DNA from: Nitrobacter winogradskyi Nb-255
Lineage (GTDB): Bacteria; Pseudomonadota; Alphaproteobacteria; Rhizobiales; Xanthobacteraceae
Direction: 5' to 3'
DNA length: 64,000 bases
Assembly: GCF_000012725.1 (NCBI RefSeq)
Contig: NC_007406.1
Span: 496,001-560,000 of the forward strand
Shown one piece after another: positions 56,577 to 64,000 of the stretch (within the stretch, counting starts at the first letter, position 1; each line of letters begins with the position of its first letter). Under the pieces are notes generated by a model. The model saw only the letters and a program-made list of their open reading frames with translations, made no database searches and was not told where the DNA came from. Made by a program: the position numbers and the translations under genes.

Positions 56577-57500
56577 GTTCTTGCGGTTGGCAACGAAGTG
56601 CGCGGCAGCGCGCAGCACGTCGCCACGCGAACCGAACACCGACAAAGCTTCATCCGCCTTCGCCAGAAGGTCCCGAACCCGTTTCTTGGCGCCATCGATG
56701 CCGAGTTGGGTAACGAAAGTGGTCTTGCCGAGCGCCGCATCCGCTCCGGTGGGCTTGCCGAGCGCCGCCGCGTCGCTTTCGACGTCCAGAAGGTCGTCGG
56801 CGATCTGGAAGGCTTCGCCCAGCGCGCGGCCGTAAGCGTCGAGAGCCTGATAGTCCTTTTGCGAGGCCTGGCCGAGCAGCGCGCCGGCGATGCAGCCGAA
56901 GCGGAGCAGCGCGCCCGTCTTCATCTGCTGCACGCGCGCCACGTCGACCGGCCCGCGGTCGCCGAAACGGCCTTCGCCGGCGAGATCGAGCAACTGCCCG
57001 CCGACCATGCCGCCAATGCCGGCGGCGCGCGCCAGCGCGCGCGTCAGCAACAGTCGGACGGCGGGATCGTCATGGACCTCGTCGCGGGTGATGATGTCGA
57101 AGGCAAGCGTCAGAAGACCGTCGCCGGCGAGGATTGCGGTGGCGTCGTCGGTGGTCTTGTGCAGGGTCGGACGCCCCCGGCGCAGGTCGCTGTTGTCCAT
57201 CGCCGGCAGGTCGTCATGAATCAATGAATAGCAGTGGATGCATTCGAGCGCCGCGCCGGCCAGCAGCGCCGCCTCGCGCGGAACGCCGAACACGGCCGAA
57301 CTTTCGACCACGAGAAACGGCCGCAGCCGCTTGCCGCCGCCGAGCGAGGAATAGCGCATGGCGTCCGTCAGCCGCCTTGGGCGTGCGATTTCGTCGGGCA
57401 GGGGGGCGTCGGAAAGCAGCTTTTCCAGCACGGCCTCGGTCTCGTCCGCCGTGGTGTCAAGGCGTATCGCGAAATCGGCGGATGAAAGTCCAGACGTCAT
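56574..57500 (-). CDS. ispA: Polyprenyl (farnesyl/geranylgeranyl) diphosphate synthase
   Basis: Condenses IPP with allylic diphosphates. The 308-aa product has SLGGGKRLRPFL, the first Asp-rich motif IHDDLPAMDNSDLRRGRPT (DDxxxxD) and the second in EAFQIADDLLDVESD, with KTGALLRF between. IspA is the best fit, as this short-chain form usually makes FPP; GGPP cannot be excluded. ATG at 57500, with GGAG upstream, is preferred over 57953. The TGA stop touches a repeat. ispG upstream on the other strand is in the same pathway. Confidence 0.92.
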   Translation of the reverse strand: MTSGLSSADFAIRLDTTADETEAVLEKLLSDAPLPDEIARPRRLTDAMRYSSLGGGKRLRPFLVVESSAVFGVPREAALLAGAALECIHCYSLIHDDLPAMDNSDLRRGRPTLHKTTDDATAILAGDGLLTLAFDIITRDEVHDDPAVRLLLTRALARAAGIGGMVGGQLLDLAGEGRFGDRGPVDVARVQQMKTGALLRFGCIAGALLGQASQKDYQALDAYGRALGEAFQIADDLLDVESDAAALGKPTGADAALGKTTFVTQLGIDGAKKRVRDLLAKADEALSVFGSRGDVLRAAAHFVANRKN

Positions 57501-57728
57501 CAAAGTGACTCCAAGAACGGAAAACGAAGAACAGAAGACGGCCGCCATGGCCGCGAAGCCGGCGAGGTCGATTTTCGCGGGACAATCCTTCATGGTATCG
57601 GCTTCGTCAATTCCGGCCCGCCGACAATCTGCCGCCGGCTCCGGTGTCATCAAGGGTGATTTCGTGAAGGCTCCTCGTCGCGGACACGGTGAAGCTGCCC
57701 GCCGATCGATTAAAGGCTTCGGGGCCTG

Positions 57729-58409
57729 ATGCGACGGGCGATCCGCGTCATGGCGCTCTCCGCCATCGGCCTGTTGTTGTTGCCTTATCTGCTGACGCCG
57801 CTGTATCGGATCGGCCATCCGGTCTCGACGCTGATGATATGGCGCACGCTTTCGGGCGCGCCGATGTCGCGGCAGTGGATCGATTTCGCCGCGCTTCCGC
57901 CGTCGCTTCCGCGTTCCGTGGTCGCGTCGGAGGACGCCAAGTTCTGTAGCCATCAGGGCATCGATTGGGATTCGCTGCGGGAAGTGCTCGACGATGCCGA
58001 GGACGGCGAGTTCAAGCGCGGCGGCTCCACCATCACGCAGCAGGTGGCGAAGAATCTGTTTCTCTGGCCGGGACGCAGCATGGTCCGCAAGGCGCTGGAA
58101 TTTCCGCTGGCGATGTGGATCGATGCGGTGCTGTCCAAGCAGCGGATTCTCGAAATCTATCTGAACATCGCGGAATGGGGCCCGGGCGGCCAGTTCGGTG
58201 TCGAGGCAGGGTCGCGCTATGCTTTCGGGCGATCCGCGGCCAGCCTGACGGCCCGTGAGGCGGCGCTAATGGCGGCGATCCTGCCCAATCCGGTCCGGCG
58301 CAGCGCCCGAAAGCCGGGTCCGGGAGTCCGCCGGCTGGCCGGGACCTATATGGCCCGGGCCCGGGCGGCTGAACTGCGCGGTTGCTGGAGCGGCAATCGT
58401 AGCCTATAA
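57729..58409 (+). CDS. mtgA: Monofunctional biosynthetic peptidoglycan transglycosylase
   Basis: GT51 glycosyltransferase that polymerises lipid II without a transpeptidase domain. The 226-aa product has one N-terminal membrane segment ([20 protein letters not shown]), then [20 protein letters not shown] (catalytic Glu), [20 protein letters not shown] and [17 protein letters not shown]. Length matches the family. ATG at 57729. Confidence 0.96.
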   Translation: MRRAIRVMALSAIGLLLLPYLLTPLYRIGHPVSTLMIWRTLSGAPMSRQWIDFAALPPSLPRSVVASEDAKFCSHQGIDWDSLREVLDDAEDGEFKRGGSTITQQVAKNLFLWPGRSMVRKALEFPLAMWIDAVLSKQRILEIYLNIAEWGPGGQFGVEAGSRYAFGRSAASLTAREAALMAAILPNPVRRSARKPGPGVRRLAGTYMARARAAELRGCWSGNRSL

Positions 58410-58511
58410 GGCCGGGCTTACCAGCATTCAGCTCGCGCGTCCGCCATTTGTCGCGCCTGCCCGCCGACGTTCCGAGACGGAACTCGACAACATCCTGCAA
58501 GGACACCGGAT

Positions 58512-58697
58512 ATGGCCGTTCCAAGAAGAAAGACATCGCCGTCGCGGCGCGGCATGCGCCGTTCGGCGGATGCGATCAGCAAACCGACCTACGCCGAGGA
58601 CAAGGACTCCGGCGAACTGCGCCGTCCCCACCATCTCGACCTGAAAACCGGCATGTACAAGGGCCGTCAGGTCTTGAAGGCCAAGAGCGACTCCTGA
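58512..58697 (+). CDS. rpmF: 50S ribosomal protein L32
   Basis: The 61-aa product [20 protein letters not shown] has the L32 start and [20 protein letters not shown] of the alphaproteobacterial form, which lacks the zinc Cys knuckle. Isolated gene between mtgA and a membrane protein gene, an order common in rhizobia. Confidence 0.97.
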   Translation: MAVPRRKTSPSRRGMRRSADAISKPTYAEDKDSGELRRPHHLDLKTGMYKGRQVLKAKSDS

Positions 58698-58818
58698 GCA
58701 GGGACCCGATCGGGCCTGCGGTCCGGAACCAGCGGGGTTGGACTGAAGGGAAGCGCAAGGCATGGAGGAGTTCGGCAGGCGGATCAAACCTTCCGCCTGA
58801 ATGAAGGAGGCCTTGGCG

Positions 58819-59466
58819 ATGTCCGTGATCGGTTTCCCTCTGCTTCTGATTCCCCTGGCGATCTGCAACATCATCGTCTTCCTGATGCCGGGCGTCCTCT
58901 TGACGGAGCCCGTTCTCACATTGACCTTGATGTCCGGCGTGTCCTGGACGGTGACGCTCGGGGACACGCTGCTGGCGCTCGGCATCGTCCTGTTGCTGTT
59001 CGAGATCATCAAGGGCGTCCGCCCCCACGGCAAGTATCTCACCGATCACCTGCTGTCGCTGGCGGTGTTCGGGGGCGCCGCGGCGCAATTCGTGGTGCTG
59101 CCGCAATTCGGCTCCTCGACCTACTTCATGCTGACGCTGCTGGCGCTGGTCGATTTCCTCGCCGGATTCGCCTTGCGTGCGCGGCGGCCGGCGCGCGGGG
59201 TTCTCGTGCCGTCCCAAGGCATGGCGGAGGAGGTGGAAGCACGCGAACCGCGCGCTCCGTCGTCCTCATTCATGGTGGCGCAGGCTTCATCGCAGGAGCC
59301 TGCCGACCCGTCGGCGCCTGCCGCCGAACCGCTCCCGGAGCGAACGATCGTTCATGCCGAGACTGGACTTGCCAATTCCGGGTATACCGAGACAGCCGGA
59401 GCCAAGCCGCATCCGGATGTTCCGGGTCCGGACATCCAGCAGCGCGATCCAGGCCAAGCGTCGTAA
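58819..59466 (+). CDS. Hypothetical multi-pass membrane protein
   Basis: The 215-aa product has four hydrophobic segments (VIGFPLLLIPLAICNIIVFL, TVTLGDTLLALGIVLLLFEI, HLLSLAVFGGAAAQFVVLPQ and TYFMLTLLALVDFLAGFAL) within residues 1-125, and a Pro/Ala/Glu-rich cytoplasmic or periplasmic tail. I do not recognise a function. AAGGAGG at 58804-58810 sits 8 nt before the ATG at 58819, which decides this start over 58801. Confidence 0.8.
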   Translation: MSVIGFPLLLIPLAICNIIVFLMPGVLLTEPVLTLTLMSGVSWTVTLGDTLLALGIVLLLFEIIKGVRPHGKYLTDHLLSLAVFGGAAAQFVVLPQFGSSTYFMLTLLALVDFLAGFALRARRPARGVLVPSQGMAEEVEAREPRAPSSSFMVAQASSQEPADPSAPAAEPLPERTIVHAETGLANSGYTETAGAKPHPDVPGPDIQQRDPGQAS

Positions 59467-59993
59467 GTGTCGATTGGCTCAGATGACGCGCAACAGCCGC
59501 GGACCGGTCCGCGCGCCGACTTGCTTCCGCTCGCCCGTCGAATGATAGGCGGCCTGCGCAACCTGCGGCGAAGCACGGCGGAATATCCGCGTCTGTGGAC
59601 AATGTTCCGCGATGGCGATCAGTTGCGCGATGAAGAACACGTCATGGCGGGCGCGGAACGCGGAACAGGCTGATGCTTCACCGGCGCGACGGCTGATATT
59701 GGCCGGGATCCCGTGGATTTTGTCGCGCTGGCGCGGTCCGGCCGCGCGGCATTGGCGGCGATCCCAGATATCCGGCCGGTTCCCGTGATTGTCATCGTCC
59801 GTCCCGCCCTGCGGGGAATGTGTTGTTCCGGAACATTGTGCTCCAGCTAGCAACCAGCCCTCGGCAAAAGCCGTGCCAGAATCTGGAGATGGCGGTTTTT
59901 CGGATTGTTCACGAACTTTACCTAGCGTGAACGGGTTCGAGCACCCTATTCTTCAGAAGGGAATCACTTGCAGCGTCCCATAATGAGGCGACC
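59467..59993. other. 527-bp region with two palindromes, no supported gene
   Basis: TGTTCCGGAACA (59824-59835) is a perfect 12-bp palindrome. GTTCACG (59907-59913) and CGTGAAC (59926-59932) form a perfect 7-bp inverted repeat spaced 12 bases, 62 nt before the GGDEF-EAL gene, so an operator for it is likely. Short open frames here lack family signals. Confidence 0.45.
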
Positions 59994-61772
59994 GTGACAT
60001 CCGCCATTTCACCGGCAGTCAATCCCTCGTCTGGCGCCGATGCGTCACAAACCATCAGCGCGCCTGCTGGCCTGCCCCAGGCAACCCAGGAGCCGCGGGT
60101 GTCGGCGATCCTCACGGCGCTCGGCCGGGCTGCTTTCGTGTGGGATATCCCGAGCGACGCGATAAACTGGACCGAGGGAGCTGCGTCGATCTTCAAGGGC
60201 ATCGACCCGTTCCTGCTCGCGACCGGAGCCCGATATGGACGCCTGATCGAACCGTCGGGATCGGTCCGCACCAATATCTTTTCCGCCGCGCCGACCACCC
60301 GGCGGCGCTTTGATGAGGGAGTGCCCTATTTCATCGAGTATGGCGTGCGCGCCAGCGCCTCCGCGCCGATGCTGTGGATCGAGGAGGCCGGATGCTGGTT
60401 CGCCGACGCCGATGGCAAGGTGGTGCGCGTCGAAGGCATCGTGCGGCTTGAGAATGAGCGGCGCGCGCGCGACGAGCAACTGATCAACCTGTCCCGGAAC
60501 GATGCCCTCACCGGCGAGCTTAATCGCACCTATCTGACCGCGGCTCTCGCCGAAGCGATCGAGGAAGCCGCGCGCTACCGCTCGCCGGTCGCCTTCATGA
60601 TGGTCGGGATCGATCACCTCGCGCGCATCAACAATGCTTTCGGCTTCGATGTCGCCGACGAGGTGATCAGCGATGTCGCCAGGCGCATCCGAAGGCGGTT
60701 GCGCAGCGGCGACACCCTTGGCCGCTTTTCCGGCAACAGATTCGGGGTGATCCTGAAGAACTGCGGCCTGGATGAGGTGAGCATCGCCGCCGAACGCCTT
60801 CTGGCGGGCATCCGCGAAGAGATCGTGATGACCAAATCCGGTCCCGTTTCGGTCACCGCCTCCATAGGCGCCGTTCTGGCCCCGCGTTATGCGCAGACTG
60901 CCGATGAAGCGATCAATCGCGCTCAGGAAATCCTCGAAGTTGCGAAAGGCCGCCGCTGCGGTTCGCTCGCCGTGTGGCGACCCGATACCGAGCGTGAGGC
61001 GCAGCGTCGGATCAACATCCGGGTGACCGACGAGATCGTCACCGCGCTGAACGAGCGCCGCATCCTCACCGCTTTCGAGCGGGTGGTCGACGCGCGCACG
61101 CGCGAAGCGGCGTTTTATGAGTGCCTGGTGCGGATGCAGCAGCAGAATGGTCAGATCCTGCTCGCGCCCGATGTCGTGCCGGTCGCGGAGAAGCTTGGCC
61201 TGATCCGTCTGGTCGATCATCGCGTGCTCGAGCTTGTGATCGCCGAGCTGGCGGAAGCGCCCCACGTCCAGCTCAGTCTCAATATCTCGCCGGAAACCAC
61301 CATGGATGTCGACTGGTGGGCGGCGATCGAAGCTCTGATGGGTGCGCATCCCGGCGTCGCCGAGCGCCTGATCGTGGAGATCACCGAAACCGCGGCGATT
61401 CAGGATATCGACGACGTTCAGCGGTTCGTTACGCGGTTGAAGAATCTGGGCAGCCGCATCGCGATCGACGATTTCGGCGCCGGCTACACCTCGTTCCGGA
61501 ACTTGCGCAAGCTCGGCGTGGACATCGTCAAGATCGACGGCGCGTTCGTGCAGAACCTGGCGCGATCCTCAGACGACCGGGCCTTCGTGCAGACGCTGAT
61601 CGATCTTGCGCGGCGACTCGATATCAGAACGGTCGCCGAGTGGGTTCAGGACGAGCAATCAGCGGCCATGCTGCGGGACTGGGGCTGCGACTTCATCCAG
61701 GGCAGGCTGATCGGCCTTGCTTCGCCATCGCGCCCGTGGAGCGGTCCGGCGGCCGTTCCGGCAACGAACTGA
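59994..61772 (+). CDS. Degenerate GGDEF / EAL domain protein (probable c-di-GMP phosphodiesterase)
   Basis: The 592-aa product has a PAS-like N-terminal domain (about 35-155), a GGDEF domain (about 170-320) and an EAL domain (about 345-580). The cyclase signature is SGNRF in place of GGDEF, so cyclase activity is probably lost. EAL residues are kept: ECLVR, LNISPE, VEITETA, IAIDDFGAGYTS, VKIDGAF and AEWVQDEQ. It is likely a phosphodiesterase, with the GGDEF part as a possible GTP sensor. No membrane segment is seen. GTG start at 59994. Confidence 0.88.
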   Translation: MTSAISPAVNPSSGADASQTISAPAGLPQATQEPRVSAILTALGRAAFVWDIPSDAINWTEGAASIFKGIDPFLLATGARYGRLIEPSGSVRTNIFSAAPTTRRRFDEGVPYFIEYGVRASASAPMLWIEEAGCWFADADGKVVRVEGIVRLENERRARDEQLINLSRNDALTGELNRTYLTAALAEAIEEAARYRSPVAFMMVGIDHLARINNAFGFDVADEVISDVARRIRRRLRSGDTLGRFSGNRFGVILKNCGLDEVSIAAERLLAGIREEIVMTKSGPVSVTASIGAVLAPRYAQTADEAINRAQEILEVAKGRRCGSLAVWRPDTEREAQRRINIRVTDEIVTALNERRILTAFERVVDARTREAAFYECLVRMQQQNGQILLAPDVVPVAEKLGLIRLVDHRVLELVIAELAEAPHVQLSLNISPETTMDVDWWAAIEALMGAHPGVAERLIVEITETAAIQDIDDVQRFVTRLKNLGSRIAIDDFGAGYTSFRNLRKLGVDIVKIDGAFVQNLARSSDDRAFVQTLIDLARRLDIRTVAEWVQDEQSAAMLRDWGCDFIQGRLIGLASPSRPWSGPAAVPATN

Positions 61773-61864
61773 AGTTCTTCTTCATAACAGACACCCGTCT
61801 TCGCCGCTTTTGCCGGGATGACCGGAAAATGCGCAGCGATGATGAGTGACGAGACGGCGTGAAC

Positions 61865-62923
61865 TCAGGCGATGTCGACGCGACGGAATCCGTTCCACAG
61901 CGCTGTGGCCGCGCCCGACGTCAGCACCGGAAGGACGCGGGCGTTCTGATAGTTCCCGTTGAGGGAAACCCTCGGCAGCGCGGTTGGATGTTCCGCATTT
62001 TCGGGAAATATCATGCCCGGCCGCGTCGTGACCGCGGTGTTGAAACCGGCCGCCCTGGTCATGGCGAACTCGCGCGATCCGGCGGCGTTGCGGTCGCCGT
62101 AGGGATAGGCGAGATGAACGACCGGACGCTGCAAGACAGCCTCGATCTGTGTCCGGCTGACGGTGATCTCCTCAAGGGCCTCCTCCTCGCTTCGCTTCGC
62201 GAGGTTGCAGTGGCTGACGGTATGCGCGCCGATCGTGACCAGCGGATCGGCGGCGAACGGTTTCAGTTCATCCCAGGACAGGCACAGCTCCCGGCTGATG
62301 GCGGATTCGTCGACGCCATGACGTGCGCACAAGTCCTTCAGCGCGCGCGCGACATCGCGGTCGTCGGGTAGCCCGCGCAGCAGATCGTGGATTCGAGAGA
62401 ACGCTTCTCGCTTTTGCTCGATCGTGCTGGTGTCGAGAGTTATAGCGGTGTCGCCGATCGTGCTGTCGATCCGGTCGGCGGCGGCGATGACCCGTTCGAG
62501 CGCCACCCACCACAGGCGGCCGGTCGCGCTCGCGAAATCATTGGCGACATAGACGGTGAACGGCGCGTCGTATTCGCGCATCGCGGGCAGCGCGAAGTCG
62601 CGATTATCGCGATAGCCATCGTCGATGGTGAAGCACGCGAACCGTCGCGAGAAGTCGCGTTGCGTCAGCCGGCGATGCATTTCGTCCGCGGTCACGATAT
62701 CGATGCCGCGTGATCGGACATGGGCCAGCACCATGCGCAGAAATTCGGGGGTCACTTCCAGGTGATGATTGGGCTGGAACGGGGAGTTTCGGCGCGGCCG
62801 CACATGGTGCAGCATGAAGATCGTTCCGATTCCGGCGAACACCGGCCGCAGCAGGTGATGGGCGCCGCTGAAGTACAGGGCATCCAATCCGGCCCGGATG
62901 ACTGCGTTGCGAAGCTGCTTCAT
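61865..62923 (-). CDS. Polysaccharide deacetylase (NodB homology) family protein
   Basis: The 352-aa product shows GTIFMLHHVRPRR, the first NodB motif variant FTIDDGYRDNRDFALP (D-D), the second motif TIGAHTVSHCNLAKRS (H-x-x-SH) and VVHLAYPYGDRNAAG. It is a CE4-type enzyme probably acting on an envelope or exopolysaccharide. It has no signal peptide, as in other rhizobial members linked to polysaccharide synthesis. Convergent with the GGDEF-EAL gene. Confidence 0.87.
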   Translation of the reverse strand: MKQLRNAVIRAGLDALYFSGAHHLLRPVFAGIGTIFMLHHVRPRRNSPFQPNHHLEVTPEFLRMVLAHVRSRGIDIVTADEMHRRLTQRDFSRRFACFTIDDGYRDNRDFALPAMREYDAPFTVYVANDFASATGRLWWVALERVIAAADRIDSTIGDTAITLDTSTIEQKREAFSRIHDLLRGLPDDRDVARALKDLCARHGVDESAISRELCLSWDELKPFAADPLVTIGAHTVSHCNLAKRSEEEALEEITVSRTQIEAVLQRPVVHLAYPYGDRNAAGSREFAMTRAAGFNTAVTTRPGMIFPENAEHPTALPRVSLNGNYQNARVLPVLTSGAATALWNGFRRVDIA

Positions 62924-63128
62924 TTGACGTGGATCGGCCGGTCTGCCCCCTGTTGCTGTCCGGATCCTAGGGGGAAACGGTTGAAGAAACGGTTATCCGG
63001 GCTCCTCCGCCGGAGGCGGGGCTCGCCTTCATTTCGGTTTGACAGCCCGGCAGGGGTTTGTTTTCTCTGCATTTCATCACGCGTGGCCGACCGAATCGCG
63101 TCCGGCTTTACCCGGCGCGCGCTTCCAA

Positions 63129-63151
63129 ATGGACCGCATGACGCGGTCCAT
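63129..63151 (+). promoter_or_regulatory. Perfect 9-bp hairpin in the leader of the BON/OmpA gene
   Basis: ATGGACCGC (63129-63137) pairs with GCGGTCCAT (63143-63151) across an ATGAC loop, 35 nt before the start codon. It may act as an operator or RNA hairpin. There is no T-run, so a terminator is unlikely. Confidence 0.4.
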
Positions 63152-63186
63152 CGCAAGCCGGCGGATTTTGCGCGACAGGATATCGA

Positions 63187-64000
63187 ATGCGCGGTTTTTT
63201 CAGATGGAGCAGCAAGTGGTGGCCGGGTGTCATCCCGCTCACGGTACTGTGGGTGCTGGCAGCCTGGACGACGACGGCTCCGCTGGAAGCCGATCTGAGC
63301 GAGCAGACCGCGGTCGCGCTCAAGGACAGCGTTCTCGATAAGACCGCCATCAGCGCGGCCGGACGCGACATCACGTTCTCCGCCGATGCGTTCTCAGAGC
63401 AGGAACGCAGCAATGCGGTGGCCTCGGTGGAGACCGTTCCGGGCGTGCGACGGGTCAACGATCGCACCGCGCTCGTCGCCGAAGCCAAACCGTTCGTGTG
63501 GACCATCGAACGTGGGGTCGGAAGGGTGACGCTCGGCGGAAGCGCGCCGTTGCCCGTGGTCAGGAACAAGCTGCTGGATGCGGCGCGTGCGAGGTTTGCC
63601 GGCGTCGACATCGCCGATCGCATGGATTTGAAGCGCGGCGCGCCGCCGCGGTTCGAAGCCGCGGCGATATTGCTGATCGGCGAGACGAGCAAGCTGAAGA
63701 ACGGCAAGGCAACGATTTCGGACCTGACGGTCAATCTGTCGGGCATGGCGCGTGAACTGGGTGGACGCGAGGCGATCGCCGCGGCGCTGAAGAACCTGCC
63801 CGAGGGATACTCGGTCGCCGACGATATCCAGGCCCCGCCATACGTCTTCGAGGCCAACAAGGATCCGGTCTCCGGGGTGCTGACATTGACCGGATATGTG
63901 CCCGATAACGCGGTTCATGCGGCGATCGTCGCATCGGCGGGCCGCAAGTTCGGCGAGAAGATCGTTGATAAGCTCAAGGCGAGTCTCGGTGCGCCGGCAG
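63187..64000 (+). CDS. BON/OmpA-type envelope protein (partial; runs off the window end)
   Basis: The frame is open from ATG 63187 to the window end (271 codons). It starts MRGFFRWSSKWWPGVIPLTV, a membrane anchor (about 12-30), followed by BON-like segments: ISAAGRDITFSADAFSEQER with VETVPGVRRVNDRTALV, and later VLTLTGYVPDNAVHAAIVAS. This resembles large OmpA-family proteins with BON repeats (ArfA-like), whose C-terminal OmpA domain would be outside the window. AGGATATCGA precedes the start. Confidence 0.78.
   Translation, partial: MRGFFRWSSKWWPGVIPLTVLWVLAAWTTTAPLEADLSEQTAVALKDSVLDKTAISAAGRDITFSADAFSEQERSNAVASVETVPGVRRVNDRTALVAEAKPFVWTIERGVGRVTLGGSAPLPVVRNKLLDAARARFAGVDIADRMDLKRGAPPRFEAAAILLIGETSKLKNGKATISDLTVNLSGMARELGGREAIAAALKNLPEGYSVADDIQAPPYVFEANKDPVSGVLTLTGYVPDNAVHAAIVASAGRKFGEKIVDKLKASLGAPA

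Noticed and set aside
59467-59673. Short frame MSIGSDDAQQ following the membrane protein gene
   Set aside because: No ribosome site or family signal; also open frames on the other strand reflect high GC.

Overview
The window is a high-GC chromosomal segment of an alphaproteobacterium. The gene order rplU-rpmA-(GNAT)-obgE-proB-proA-nadD-rsfS-rlmH-(EnvC-like)-ctpA-(divergent polysaccharide deacetylase)-rppH, the hemC-hemD-Mic60-like-HemY-like cluster and the style of the intergenic repeats point to the Nitrobacteraceae/Bradyrhizobiaceae (Nitrobacter, Bradyrhizobium, Rhodopseudomonas). Nitrobacter is a guess, because no metabolic marker gene lies here.

Layout. 1-12605 (+): ribosomal proteins L21/L27, the ObgE GTPase, proline synthesis, NAD synthesis, ribosome silencing and 23S methylation, a cell-wall module (EnvC-like protein, CtpA protease, YibQ-like deacetylase) and RppH. 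12789-16444 (-): envelope and small unknown proteins (M48 protease with LysM, SNase-like, GlsB-type, DUF937). 16678: tRNA-Arg(CCT), followed by a minus-strand operon of a nitrate/sulfonate/taurine-type ABC importer with an acyl-CoA-dehydrogenase-like flavoprotein and an AhpD-like protein (16813-21427). 21741-24958 (+): nuclease plus ATP-dependent DNA ligase pair and a small membrane protein. 25079-32039 (mostly -): pyrD, DUF952, an S24 repressor (+), acs, EVE protein, gpsA, tsaD. 32130-37086 (+): heme operon hemC-hemD-Mic60-like-HemY-like. 37217-41625: two tRNAs, small proteins, an SDR, YggT/YggU, folD. 41804-43960: two adjacent insertion sequences (IS481 and IS630 families). 43960-49149: ppa, GNAT, SDR/LysR pair, amine oxidase. 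49147-64000: mutS, a methyltransferase/hydrolase pair, a Zur-like regulator, ispG, polyprenyl synthase, mtgA, rpmF, a degenerate-GGDEF/EAL protein, a polysaccharide deacetylase and a BON/OmpA-type protein cut by the window end.

Most striking is a network of intergenic palindromic repeats whose borders read TA-GAGC...GCTC-TA. They sit directly at gene 3' ends, and in at least six genes (proB, the DUF6460 gene, the SNase-like gene, the DUF937 gene, mutS, ppa) the TAG stop codon is the repeat border itself. The ends of the resident IS630 element also read TA-GAGC, which suggests that the repeats are miniature elements related to IS630/Tc1-type transposition. The IS481 copy lies exactly in a CTAG at the junction of two such repeats and takes its transposase stop codon from the target; the IS630 copy lies in the TA of the ppa stop codon and re-forms that stop.
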